Of a stretch of 34,582 bases of DNA, positions 9,066 through 16,731 are shown one piece after another. Source of the stretch: Acidobacteriota bacterium (lineage in GTDB: Bacteria; Acidobacteriota; Terriglobia; Terriglobales; Acidobacteriaceae); assembly GCA_003225215.1 (NCBI GenBank), contig QIBC01000118.1, positions 1 through 34,582 on the forward strand, read 5' to 3'. Positions within the stretch are counted from its first letter, which is position 1, and each line of letters starts with the position of its first letter. Made by a program: the position numbers and the translations under genes. The notes below the pieces were generated by a model, which ran no database searches, was not told the DNA's origin, and saw only the letters and a list, made by a program, of their open reading frames with translations.

Positions 9066-10424
9066 ATGAGCAGAAAACTCTTTGGCACTGATGGAATTCG
9101 CGGCGTCGCCGGCGAGTTTCCCCTCGATGGCAGCACGGTCTTCGCTATCGGTCGAGCACTCGGACATCATCTCTCACGCGGCAAACGCCGCCCGCGCGTT
9201 GTGATTGGCCAGGACACGCGCGAATCCAGCGCATGGATTGCAGATGCCGTCGCTGCCGGACTTGCCTCCTGGACCGCCGAGATCTCTTCGGCCGGCGTCA
9301 TCACGACTCCCGGAATCGCTTTCCTGGCTCGCGAACTCGGATTCGATGCCGGCGTCGTGATCTCCGCCTCCCACAATCCATGGACCGACAATGGAATAAA
9401 AGTATTTGGCGGCGACGGCTACAAGCTCTCCGATGAGATTGAGCTATCCATCGAAAAAGAGATCTTCCGCCTGATTGAGAATGGGGGCTCGCCGGAAGCA
9501 CGTCCACAGGTGTTACCAACTCTGCCGGGAGATCACGATCTGCGCGAGCGCTACGAGACCTGGTTAAGATCCCGTGTTCCCAAGCCAAAGATTCGAGGAA
9601 AGATAATCATCGACTGTGCGAACGGCGCGGCAAGTCCTTGCGCCCCCGAATTGTTTGCCATGCTCGGGCTTGACGTCGAATTTATTCACCACGATCCGAA
9701 CGGGAAAAACATCAACGATCACTGCGGCGCACTCTATCCGCAAGTTGTCGCGGAGCGTGTGCGGCAGTGTGGAGCAGTGATGGGCATAACCTTCGACGGC
9801 GACGCGGACCGTGCGCTTTTTGCCGATCGCCACGGCAACGTTGTGAATGGCGACGCTGTGCTGCTCATGGCCTCTCGTGACCTGCAATCCCGGAACGAAC
9901 TCGATGCCGGAATGGTAGTGGCAACTACGATGTCCAATATGGGATTGGAAGCCGCATTGAAACGTTTCGGCATTCGCATGCTGCGAGCAGCGGTTGGCGA
10001 TAAGTATGTGCTGGACGAAATGCGCAAGAACGGCGCGGTTCTTGGAGGCGAGCAATCAGGGCATATCATATTTTCCCGAATTGCAACTACCGGTGATGGG
10101 CTTCTAACCGCACTTGTGGTGCTCGACGTCGTTTCGCGCACAGGAAAGCAACTCGACGAACTCGTCGCTGACCTAAAAGTCTTTCCCCAACTCATCAAAA
10201 ACGTGCGAGTGCGAGAGAAGCAGCCGCTGGAGCAGATCGCAACTGTCAGGTCCGCGATTCGCGAAGCCGAACAAGACCTGGAGGGCAGCGGACGCGTCGT
10301 GGTCCGCTATTCCGGTACTGAGCCGTTAGCGCGCGTAATGATCGAGGCAGAGTCGCAGGAGAAGATGCAGAGACACATTGAGGCGATCTCCGGCGCCATT
10401 CAGAAGGCCATCGGTGTAATTTGA
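9066..10424 (+). CDS. glmM: phosphoglucosamine mutase
   Basis: GlmM converts glucosamine-6-phosphate to glucosamine-1-phosphate, a cytoplasmic step towards UDP-N-acetylglucosamine for peptidoglycan and lipopolysaccharide. The 452-residue product has the normal family length. Visible signatures are the N-terminal KLFGTDGIRG (4-13), the phosphoserine loop SASHNPWTDNGIKVF with the catalytic Ser102, the magnesium-binding loop FDGDADRALFAD, the sugar-binding GGEQSGHIIF, and the C-terminal phosphate-binding RYSGTEPLARVMIE. In most GlmM proteins the residue after SASHNP is Tyr or Phe; here it is Trp. The ATG at 9066 fits the start of the family. The gene follows ruvB across a repeat element and is 297 bases upstream of dnaA. 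Confidence 0.97.
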   Translation: MSRKLFGTDGIRGVAGEFPLDGSTVFAIGRALGHHLSRGKRRPRVVIGQDTRESSAWIADAVAAGLASWTAEISSAGVITTPGIAFLARELGFDAGVVISASHNPWTDNGIKVFGGDGYKLSDEIELSIEKEIFRLIENGGSPEARPQVLPTLPGDHDLRERYETWLRSRVPKPKIRGKIIIDCANGAASPCAPELFAMLGLDVEFIHHDPNGKNINDHCGALYPQVVAERVRQCGAVMGITFDGDADRALFADRHGNVVNGDAVLLMASRDLQSRNELDAGMVVATTMSNMGLEAALKRFGIRMLRAAVGDKYVLDEMRKNGAVLGGEQSGHIIFSRIATTGDGLLTALVVLDVVSRTGKQLDELVADLKVFPQLIKNVRVREKQPLEQIATVRSAIREAEQDLEGSGRVVVRYSGTEPLARVMIEAESQEKMQRHIEAISGAIQKAIGVI

Positions 10425-10721
10425 CCGTAATCTCAGTGATTGCGCTGACTCGGTGTAAGTGCAACAAAACACTCTGAACATGCGGGGTTCAGAAGTTTTC
10501 CACAATGCAGATTTTTTGTGCTACCATCCCTGAAGTTTCGAGTAACGATTCAGCAACGAACGCTCAGCCTCCAACCTTCACAGCAATTCGCGAAGGAATT
10601 TTTCAGGCTCAAAAATTTTGATCCGGCGTCTCGCGTTCCCCTGTTCGGGCGCCAATAGCCGCTGTTCCCAGACGGAATTCCCGTTCTGACCGAACTGCGG
10701 ACATTTTTTGGTAAGGCATCA
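10425..10721 (+). promoter_or_regulatory. dnaA leader and promoter region with a DnaA-box-like site
   Basis: The 297-base gap between glmM and dnaA contains TTTTCCACA at 10496-10504, one mismatch from the DnaA box TTATCCACA. Such boxes upstream of dnaA commonly serve autoregulation. I see no cluster of boxes or AT-rich unwinding region, so this is not good evidence for an origin. TAAGG at 10712-10716 is a weak ribosome-binding site for the dnaA ATG. No exact promoter is called. Confidence 0.45.
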
Positions 10722-12152
10722 ATGTCCCTTTCATCTTCCGCAGCAGCTCAAGTGAATCCATGGATGCGCATTCTCGGCGCCCTGGAAAAGAAAATTAACC
10801 GACATTCCTACGAAACCTGGCTCAAACCGACTCGCTTCAGTCACGCCGTGGGCAAGGTAATGTTTGTCCGAGTACCTACTCCGGAGTTTCGCCATATCGG
10901 CGACAAGTACGGCGACCTGATTTTTGAAGCGGTCGATAACCTCGGGCTTGAGTTCGAAGATTTTCAGTTTGTGACTGTCGATGAGGATCCCTCGGTTGTT
11001 GCACAACGTCCCCCCTCGCAACCGATTCCCGTTCAGTCTGCTGGCCATCATGCAGGCAACGGCGGAGCTGCAGGTTCCGCTAGATCTGGCGCAGGAGTCG
11101 GCCCTTCGCAGTCGCGTTTTGATTGGGAAACCGCCGCTCAGCTAAATCCCAAGTACACCTTTGACGCTTTCGTGATCGGCAGCGGTAATCAGTTCGCACA
11201 TGCTGCATCGCGCGCTGTTGCTGAGCGCCCTTCGAAGGCCTATAACCCGCTCTTCCTCTATGGCGGCGTGGGAATGGGCAAGACTCACCTGATGCAGGCG
11301 ATCGGGCATGAAGTAAAGAAGCGCATGCCGGAGGCGTCCATCTGTTATGTATCGAGCGAGAAATTCACGAACGAGATGATCAACTCGCTGCGGTACGACA
11401 AGATGACCAGTTTCCGCGACAAGTTCCGCAATGTCGACGTGCTGCTCATCGACGATATTCAATTCCTGGCCCAGAAGGAGCGTACGCAAGAAGAGTTCTT
11501 CCATACCTTCAACGCTTTGCATGAGTCGATGAAGCAGATCGTGATTGCCAGCGATCGTCCGCCGAAGGAGTTGGCTGAGATCGAGGATCGCCTGCGCAGC
11601 CGCTTCGAGTGGGGCCTGATCGCAGACATTCAGCCCCCTGACTTGGAAACCAAGGTCGCAATTCTGCAAAAGAAGAGCGAGACCGAGCGTGTGCCTCTGC
11701 CGACCGACCTGGCGCTCTATATCGCGTCGAATGTTCGCACGAACGTACGCGAACTTGAAGGCGCGCTAATCCGTTTGATTGCCTACTGCTCTCTGACCGG
11801 CGCTGAAGTTACTTTGAGCACTGCGCAGCAAGTGCTGAAGAACTTTATTGACTCGCAGGCGCGTAAGATCAGTATTGACGCCATTCAGAAGGCTGTCGCC
11901 GAGCAATTTGGGCTGCGGACGCCCGAGATCAAGCAGAAGAACAACTCCCGATCCATCGTGGTACCCCGCCAGATCGCGATGTACCTGGCCAAGCAGATGA
12001 CAGAAGCCTCTTTGCCCGAGATCGGCCGCCAGTTCGGTGGAAAGCACCATACTACCGTGATGCACTCGATCGCGAAGATCGATGAGCAGCGCCGAGCCGA
12101 CAAAGATCTGAACCGGCTGATTAACAAACTCACCGAGACGCTGAACGGTTGA
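10722..12152 (+). CDS. dnaA: chromosomal replication initiator protein DnaA
   Basis: DnaA binds DnaA boxes at the origin and, in the ATP form, opens the DNA and helps load the replicative helicase. The 476-residue protein shows all four domains: domain I (about 12-85, ETWLKPTRF), a low-complexity linker rich in Gly, Ser, Pro and Gln (about 92-130), the AAA+ domain III with Walker A GGVGMGKTH (181-189) and Walker B VLLIDDIQFL, and the domain IV DNA-binding signature IGRQFGGKHHTTVMHSIAKI near the C-terminus. The ATG at 10722 fits the family. dnaN, recF and gyrB do not follow; the next genes are unrelated, so the common dnaA-dnaN arrangement is absent. A strong terminator follows the stop. Identity is certain. 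Confidence 0.98.
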   Translation: MSLSSSAAAQVNPWMRILGALEKKINRHSYETWLKPTRFSHAVGKVMFVRVPTPEFRHIGDKYGDLIFEAVDNLGLEFEDFQFVTVDEDPSVVAQRPPSQPIPVQSAGHHAGNGGAAGSARSGAGVGPSQSRFDWETAAQLNPKYTFDAFVIGSGNQFAHAASRAVAERPSKAYNPLFLYGGVGMGKTHLMQAIGHEVKKRMPEASICYVSSEKFTNEMINSLRYDKMTSFRDKFRNVDVLLIDDIQFLAQKERTQEEFFHTFNALHESMKQIVIASDRPPKELAEIEDRLRSRFEWGLIADIQPPDLETKVAILQKKSETERVPLPTDLALYIASNVRTNVRELEGALIRLIAYCSLTGAEVTLSTAQQVLKNFIDSQARKISIDAIQKAVAEQFGLRTPEIKQKNNSRSIVVPRQIAMYLAKQMTEASLPEIGRQFGGKHHTTVMHSIAKIDEQRRADKDLNRLINKLTETLNG

Positions 12153-12160
12153 AGAAGTAG

Positions 12161-12233
12161 TCAGTACTCAGTTATCAGTTTTCAGTAAAAGCCCGGATCG
12201 TCTGGGCTTTTCTTTCAGTTACTGATAACTGAA
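12161..12233. repeat. inverted repeat, family C (TCAGTTATCAGT), copy 1
   Basis: TCAGTTATCAGT at 12168-12179 and its exact inverted copy ACTGATAACTGA at 12221-12232 flank the dnaA terminator hairpin; AGTCAGTACTCAG extends the left arm. Similar arms occur at 27652-27749. Confidence 0.7.
12187..12211 (+). terminator. rho-independent terminator after dnaA
   Basis: AAAAGCCCGGA and TCTGGGCTTTT form an 11-bp stem (one G-T pair) with a three-base loop and a run of T at the 3' side. It lies 35 bases after the dnaA stop. The same hairpin has A residues on the other side, so it may also serve the convergent DinB-family gene. Confidence 0.82.
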
Positions 12234-12255
12234 TAATGAGAACAGGTTACCTTCT

Positions 12256-12786
12256 TCAAATCCCCAATCCATATCGATCCTTCAAGATCGCCTTATGGTG
12301 GAGTTCGTGTCCGGCGATGATGTAAGCGAGTGCGCGCACGCTGACTTCGACGTTGTTGGCAATACCTGTTCGCTCCCAGGCTGCTGGCTCCAGATTGCGA
12401 AAGAGCGAGATCGTGGCGCGCCGCACTTGCTCGAACTCGCGTCCTAAATTCCCCACGCTGCGCTGGTCGAAGCCGCCGTTTTTCACGTAGTCGTCCTGCT
12501 CGAAGCCAGAGAGCGGAGTGCGATCGTTTCGCGCGATGCGCAGGGCGCGATAGCCCATGATGCGTTCCGTGTCTACAACGTGCCCAAGTACTTCCTTGAC
12601 GCTCCATTTGTTCGGTTCGTAGCGGAATGTGCCGTGTTGCTCAGAGAGGCTGCGCAGCAGGATCAGAGTTTCAGACAATTGCTGATCGAGCGCGAAGAGC
12701 ACATCCTCATTTGGCACGAGTGAAATGTAGCGATGGTAGTAGGGATCGTATTCCGACTTCGCAGGGCGTATGGCACTCGCAGACAT
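12256..12786 (-). CDS. DinB/YfiT-family putative metal-dependent hydrolase or thiol transferase
   Basis: DinB-fold proteins are four-helix bundles with a three-histidine metal site; members act as thiol transferases (bacillithiol, mycothiol) or are uncharacterised. This 176-residue protein has the histidines expected: His in KEVLGHVVDTER and the GHELHH motif near the C-terminus, plus the conserved KWSVKEVLGH and LSGFEQDDYV segments. The start at ATG 12786 is preceded by GGGAGG at ideal spacing. It is convergent with dnaA and divergent from gatB, so it forms its own transcription unit. The family is confident; the reaction is unknown. Confidence 0.86.
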   Translation of the reverse strand: MSASAIRPAKSEYDPYYHRYISLVPNEDVLFALDQQLSETLILLRSLSEQHGTFRYEPNKWSVKEVLGHVVDTERIMGYRALRIARNDRTPLSGFEQDDYVKNGGFDQRSVGNLGREFEQVRRATISLFRNLEPAAWERTGIANNVEVSVRALAYIIAGHELHHKAILKDRYGLGI

Positions 12787-12879
12787 GCAATCCTCCCGAA
12801 TTCAGCCTTCTGATCTAGGTGTCTTCATTGATGGTAACAAGCCGGGATGGGCTAACATCAGGCATCTATAATCTTCTCG

Positions 12880-14352
12880 ATGGCTACGGCGGTCTCACCG
12901 GATGTGCGCACAAAGTATGAGGCGGTAATCGGGCTCGAAGTGCACGTCCAGCTACTCACAGTCACGAAAGCATTTTGTGGATGCTCGGCTAAATTTGGCG
13001 CGCCGCCAAACACGAATGTGTGTCCGGTGTGCCTCGGATTGCCGGGTGCCCTGCCGGTTCTGAATAGGAAAGCGGTGGAGTATGCGGTCCGCGCTGCCAT
13101 GGCGCTGAACTGCACGATGCGTGAAACGTCGATCTTCGCACGCAAGAACTACTTCTATCCCGATCTGCCCAAGGGTTATCAGATCTCGCAGTACGACAGG
13201 CCAGTGGCGGAGCATGGTTACATCGATGTGGCAGGTGTAAACGGCGCCACGCGACGGATCGGGATCACGCGCCTCCACCTCGAAGAAGACGCCGGCAAGA
13301 GTATGCACGATGGTCTTCCCGATTCGGCACACTATACGTATGTCGATCTGAACCGCTCAGGCGTGCCGCTGGTCGAGATCGTGAGTGAGCCCGACATGCG
13401 CTCACCCGATGAGGCCTACGAGTACCTGACGCGACTCAAGGAGATCATTCTTTACACCGGTGTGAGCGACTGCAACATGGAGGAAGGCTCCCTGCGCTGC
13501 GACGCCAATGTGAGTGTGCGTCCTCGTGGCGAGCAGAAGTTCGGCACGAAGGCGGAAGTGAAGAACGTAAACTCTTTCCGCTTCATTCGCGAAGCTCTGG
13601 AGTATGAGATCGAGCGCCAGATCGAGACCGTAGAGTCCGGCGAGAAGGTTATTCAGGAGACCCGGCTCTATAATCCCAGTGAAGGAAAGACCTACAGTAT
13701 GCGCTCGAAGGAGGAGGCGCATGACTATCGCTACTTTCCCGAGCCAGACCTGATGCCGCTGGTTGTCGATGCGAAGTGGCAGGCACAGATTCGGTCGAGG
13801 CTTGCCGAACTCCCTGAGGCTCGTCGCCAAAGGATGATCACTGAATACGGCATTACAGCCTACGACGCTGGAGTTCTGACAGCAACGCGATCACTGGCCG
13901 ATCAGTTCGAAGAAGCTGCTCGCTCAGCAAAGAACCCGAAGCGCGTCGCCAACCTCCTACAAAGCGAGATTATGGGCAGGTTGAAGATGCGTGGGCTTGC
14001 GATTGAACAGTCGCCGATCAGCATGAAAGGCATTGCTATGTCTGCCGATCTCGTAGAGAGCGGCGCGATCTCGGGCAAAATGCTCAAAGACCTGTACGAC
14101 TTCGCCTTCGAACGCAATCAGGATTTTCCCGCCGTGTACGAACAGAAAAAGCCGCAACAGATCACCGATACAACAACGATCGAGAAGATGATCGACGAAG
14201 TGATCGCCGCCAGTCCCAAGCAGGTGGAGCAATACCGCGCCGGAAAGAAGACCGTCGCGGGCTTCTTCGTCGGCCAAGTGATGAAGGCGTCAAAGGGCCA
14301 GGCGAATCCGGCGCTGGTGAATGAGATCCTCTCCCGCAAACTCGACGCTTAA
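12880..14352 (+). CDS. gatB: aspartyl/glutamyl-tRNA(Asn/Gln) amidotransferase subunit B
   Basis: GatB is the kinase and tRNA-binding subunit of GatCAB, which converts Glu-tRNA(Gln) and/or Asp-tRNA(Asn) to the amidated forms. The 490-residue protein is of normal length. It contains the start YEAVIGLEVHVQL, the zinc-site cysteines in FCGCSAKFGAPPNTNVCPVCLGLPG, the FYPDLPKGYQISQYD and GSLRCDANVSVRP signatures, KNVNSFRFI, HDYRYFPEPDLMP and the C-terminal YqeY-like tail domain (GKKTVAGFFVGQVMKASKGQANP). gatA and gatC are not adjacent, which is common outside Firmicutes. The presence of GatCAB suggests indirect amidation in this organism. Identity is certain. Confidence 0.97.
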   Translation: MATAVSPDVRTKYEAVIGLEVHVQLLTVTKAFCGCSAKFGAPPNTNVCPVCLGLPGALPVLNRKAVEYAVRAAMALNCTMRETSIFARKNYFYPDLPKGYQISQYDRPVAEHGYIDVAGVNGATRRIGITRLHLEEDAGKSMHDGLPDSAHYTYVDLNRSGVPLVEIVSEPDMRSPDEAYEYLTRLKEIILYTGVSDCNMEEGSLRCDANVSVRPRGEQKFGTKAEVKNVNSFRFIREALEYEIERQIETVESGEKVIQETRLYNPSEGKTYSMRSKEEAHDYRYFPEPDLMPLVVDAKWQAQIRSRLAELPEARRQRMITEYGITAYDAGVLTATRSLADQFEEAARSAKNPKRVANLLQSEIMGRLKMRGLAIEQSPISMKGIAMSADLVESGAISGKMLKDLYDFAFERNQDFPAVYEQKKPQQITDTTTIEKMIDEVIAASPKQVEQYRAGKKTVAGFFVGQVMKASKGQANPALVNEILSRKLDA

Positions 14353-14363
14353 GGGCCTTTTCG

Positions 14364-14489
14364 ACGCGGAGATACCTAGGGTGAGCTCGAAGATGCAAGA
14401 CACTTCAAGAGATATATGCTCTGATCCAACGCCTCTGGGAACTGCTTATTCAAATCCTTTCGTTTTCTCCGTGTCTCCGTGACTCCGTG
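14364..14489. repeat. degenerate inverted repeat related to family A (CTCCGTG units)
   Basis: The gap between gatB and the sigma factor gene contains three CTCCGTG units in tandem (14466-14489) and a weak inverted counterpart, GACGCGGAGATACC, at 14365-14378. The unit resembles the CTCTGTG units of the family A elements, with G for A in the arms. It looks like a diverged member. Confidence 0.45.
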
Positions 14490-14534
14490 CTGAAAAATAC
14501 CTGAACGAATCTTCTGAGCCGCCGTTCTTCACTC

Positions 14535-15143
14535 ATGAGACGTAGCATGGGTGGCTTTGAACGCTACATTCCCGGTCCAATGGTCTTCGAACTCACTCGG
14601 ACGGAGCCTCGCTGCGTGACCATTGATGCAGTCGCTCCGGAGATTGAATCGCTGGTGCGGGAGCACTCGCGATTGGTCTTTCGCATTGCCTATTCTGTCG
14701 TGCGCAACCATGCGGACGCGGAAGATGTGGTGCAGGAAGTCTTCCTGCGCGTGGCCAAGCATGGAGCGACTGGCATTGAGGACGCAAAAGCATGGATCTC
14801 GCGCATCGCCTGGCGAGCGTCAGTAGACCGCTTTCGAAGCCTCGGGCGCGCAAATCAGGAAGAATTCGACGAGCGCCTCCATTCGCCGCAAACTCGCCAG
14901 CTCGGAACGGAGCAGCAAGTTATTTCGCGGGAGAAGCTCGAGCTGCTCGATCGCATGATCGCCGCGCTGCCAGAGAAGGAACGAGATGCTTTGTTGCTCA
15001 CGTCAATTGAGGAGATGAGCAGTGCAGAAGCAGCCAAGGTGCTGGGAGCCACCGAGACTTCCATCCGAGCACAAGTATTTCGGGCCCGGCAGCGCCTCGC
15101 TGAGAAGTTGCAGAAGGTAACAGGAACGAAGTATGGACGCTGA
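14535..15143 (+). CDS. ECF-type sigma-70 family RNA polymerase sigma factor
   Basis: Extracytoplasmic-function sigma factors redirect RNA polymerase to a small regulon, usually under control of a membrane anti-sigma factor. The 202-residue product shows region 2 (about 36-105: HSRLVFRIAYSVVRNHADAEDVVQEVFLRVAKH, then AWISRIAWRASVDRFR) and region 4 (about 137-195: LDRMIAALPEKERDALLL... and the helix-turn-helix AAKVLGATETSIRAQVFRARQRL). I use ATG 14535; ATG 14580 would also keep both domains and no start has a clear ribosome-binding site. Its 3' end overlaps the next gene by 11 bases, which indicates translational coupling. It is probably the regulator of the three-gene unit to 16285. Confidence 0.9.
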   Translation: MRRSMGGFERYIPGPMVFELTRTEPRCVTIDAVAPEIESLVREHSRLVFRIAYSVVRNHADAEDVVQEVFLRVAKHGATGIEDAKAWISRIAWRASVDRFRSLGRANQEEFDERLHSPQTRQLGTEQQVISREKLELLDRMIAALPEKERDALLLTSIEEMSSAEAAKVLGATETSIRAQVFRARQRLAEKLQKVTGTKYGR

Positions 15144-15744
15144 GAACCAAAGGCCTGAATTCGAAGATGTTGACCGCTGGTTGGATGTTGCTCTACGAGA
15201 GCGAGCAAATGCAGAGCCTCGAAGCGGTCTTGAAGAGCGCGTGCTGGCGCGGCTCGCGGCCCATCCGCCACGGCGAGCTTTCGCATCGTGGCAAGCGTGG
15301 GTGGCTGCTGCGGCAATTTTCGTGATCGTTCTTACGCTCGCCTTGCTATATCCGCGTCGCCAACAGCAGGTTGCGAGTGGGAAACAGCACTCGCCTCAGC
15401 CTGGAACTCAAGCCAATAAGCTGACACAACCGCCTGTCACCAGTCGTAGAGACGCAGCATGCTGCGTCTCTACGAGGGGGCTGGCGAAGAACATGCAGCG
15501 ATCCGCTATTGGGCGGCCTGCAATTCGCACTCAACCTGAAGCGTTACCTAAGTTAGCTACGTTTCCCGCTCCTCGTCCTGAAACGCGAGAGGAGCACATG
15601 CTGGCGCGACTGGCAGCCCGGCAAGGTTCCTACGACCTGGCCAATGCTTCTCCTGACATTGTGCCGCTTAAAGATTTGTCGGTCCCGGAATTGAAGATTG
15701 AACCGATGGAGGGAACTCCACCGGACAACACTCCACAGAAGTGA
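15133..15744 (+). CDS. single-pass membrane protein, probable anti-sigma factor
   Basis: This 203-residue protein begins with a soluble part of about 50 residues (EFEDVDRWLDVALRERANA), then one transmembrane helix (about 53-72, WQAWVAAAAIFVIVLTLALL), a low-complexity stretch and a periplasmic tail. Position (overlapping the sigma factor gene by 11 bases), one helix and cytoplasmic N-terminus fit an anti-sigma factor, but no zinc-finger ZAS motif (HxxxCxxC) is present, so the call rests on context. A perfect 30-bp palindrome (15445-15474) lies in frame and encodes RRDAACCVST at residues 105-114. The composition around it is irregular, which suggests a repeat inserted into a permissive linker. 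Confidence 0.7.
   Translation: MDAENQRPEFEDVDRWLDVALRERANAEPRSGLEERVLARLAAHPPRRAFASWQAWVAAAAIFVIVLTLALLYPRRQQQVASGKQHSPQPGTQANKLTQPPVTSRRDAACCVSTRGLAKNMQRSAIGRPAIRTQPEALPKLATFPAPRPETREEHMLARLAARQGSYDLANASPDIVPLKDLSVPELKIEPMEGTPPDNTPQK
15445..15474. repeat. 30-bp perfect palindrome, family B, copy 1 (inside a coding region)
   Basis: The 30 bases are identical to their own reverse complement, with the centre GCATGC and the core GACGCAGCATGCTGCGTC. Two more copies occur at 16299-16326 and 29245-29260. This copy is within the putative anti-sigma gene and keeps its frame. Confidence 0.9.
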
Positions 15745-15757
15745 CCTCGGAGGAAGA

Positions 15758-16285
15758 ATGCTTCGTCACAATCTATGCAGATTTGCAATTAGTTTTCTGA
15801 TGATTTTCGCCGCAATCGCATTGCGCGCGCAGGAATCAAAACCTCAACCGCCAACCAGCACCTATAAGCTCGAATATGTATTCTCGGAAGTGCAAGACGG
15901 CAAGCGAATCAATGCTCGCAGCTACACAGCACTGGTTCGACTGTTGGACAAGGGCAGCATTCGGCTGGGTAAACGAGTCCCAGTTGTTGCTACCAGCTCA
16001 AAAGAAGGCAATCAAATTCAGTATCTGGATATTGGAGTGAATATCGACTGCCGCGTGGAACAGGAGCTCGAATCGGGCATTACTCTGTTCACCAACGTCG
16101 AAACCAGCAGTCTCGCCCACGAGCCGCCAGGAGAGAATCGCACCGACAATCCGGTCATCCGGCAGGTGCGGTATCAGGTTGATAGTGTCGTACCGCTCGG
16201 CAAATCCACATTGCTAGGCAGCGCCGATGAGGTGGATGGAACGCGCCGACTACAGATCGAGGTAACAGCAACAAAAGTGAGATAA
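15758..16285 (+). CDS. secreted protein of unknown function in the sigma/anti-sigma unit
   Basis: I place the start at ATG 15758, which has GGAGG at good spacing and lies 13 bases after the preceding stop; 175 residues follow. Residues 1-24 form a signal peptide (ISFLMIFAAIALRAQ). The mature part is beta-rich (TYKLEYVFSEVQDGKRINARSY, GSIRLGKRVPVVA, YLDIGVNIDCRVEQE, VRYQVDSVVPLGKSTLLGSADEVDGTRRLQIEVTATKV). The pattern of testing parameters, bounded by charged strands, resembles the short extracellular proteins found with secretin or TonB components, where a strand-rich domain carries the GKxxLLGSADxxDGTRRxQIEV motif. I do not recognise the family firmly. Its location suggests an envelope function controlled with the sigma factor. 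Confidence 0.75.
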   Translation: MLRHNLCRFAISFLMIFAAIALRAQESKPQPPTSTYKLEYVFSEVQDGKRINARSYTALVRLLDKGSIRLGKRVPVVATSSKEGNQIQYLDIGVNIDCRVEQELESGITLFTNVETSSLAHEPPGENRTDNPVIRQVRYQVDSVVPLGKSTLLGSADEVDGTRRLQIEVTATKVR

Positions 16286-16298
16286 GACCGAGATACAA

Positions 16299-16326
16299 GT
16301 AGCGACGCAGCATGCTGCGTCTCTAC
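16299..16326. repeat. palindromic repeat, family B, copy 2
   Basis: A 28-base copy of the family B palindrome with a single internal mismatch (GTAGCGAC against GTCTCTAC at the other end). It lies between two convergent genes, so it could form a bidirectional transcript hairpin. Confidence 0.88.
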
Positions 16327-16343
16327 CATGCAGCCCTGAGCAA

Positions 16344-16709
16344 TCAAACATTCTTATTCGCCCGTTCCGCCTCGCCGATCAAAGCCTTCAGCAGCATGTT
16401 CACCAGCATCAGCAGAATGGCGCCAACGAGAGCCGAGAAGAAGGAGCGGATAAAGAACCCAGGAACTATTGCTGAAGTGATCTCCAGGATGATGGCGTTG
16501 ATCACGAACCAGAAGAGTCCAAGCGTGAGGATCGTGAATGGAAAGGTGAGGACCTTTAGCACGAGCCCGAGCGTTGCGTTGAGGAAGCCGAAAACCAGCG
16601 CGCCGATTAAGGCTGCTCCGATTCCGCGCACGAAAAAGCCGGGGACGACGTAGGAAACGATCAGCAGACTGAGTGACATCAACAGCCAGCGAACGAGAGC
16701 ATAGATCAT
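16344..16709 (-). CDS. phage holin family protein (YvlD/holin_4 superfamily), membrane protein
   Basis: The 121-residue product is almost entirely hydrophobic, with four predicted helices: ALVRWLLMSLSLLIVSYVV, IGAALIGALVFGFLNATLGLVL, FTILTLGLFWFVINAIILEI and SFFSALVGAILLMLVNMLL. The phrases VPGFFVRGIGAALIGALVFGFLN and ITSAIVPGFFIRSFFSALVGA match the Phage_holin_4_2 family, which despite its name is a widespread chromosomal inner-membrane protein of unknown role. The ATG at 16709 starts it 22 bases after the stop of the gene upstream (16732), so the two are probably cotranscribed. Confidence 0.85.
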   Translation of the reverse strand: MIYALVRWLLMSLSLLIVSYVVPGFFVRGIGAALIGALVFGFLNATLGLVLKVLTFPFTILTLGLFWFVINAIILEITSAIVPGFFIRSFFSALVGAILLMLVNMLLKALIGEAERANKNV

Positions 16710-16731
16710 AGCGAGCGGCCAGCCGCTCGCC

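Noticed and set aside
9564-10055. 163-codon minus-strand frame inside glmM
   Set aside because: Shadow of a complete and conserved gene in G+C-rich DNA.
10425-10721. Replication origin
   Set aside because: Only one DnaA-like box and no AT-rich unwinding stretch were seen; proximity to dnaA alone is not enough.
11142-11669. 175-codon minus-strand frame inside dnaA
   Set aside because: Shadow of the AAA+ domain coding region; composition unlike real proteins in the window.
16344-16709. Prophage remnant because of the holin-like protein
   Set aside because: The family is a common chromosomal membrane protein and no other phage-type gene is nearby.
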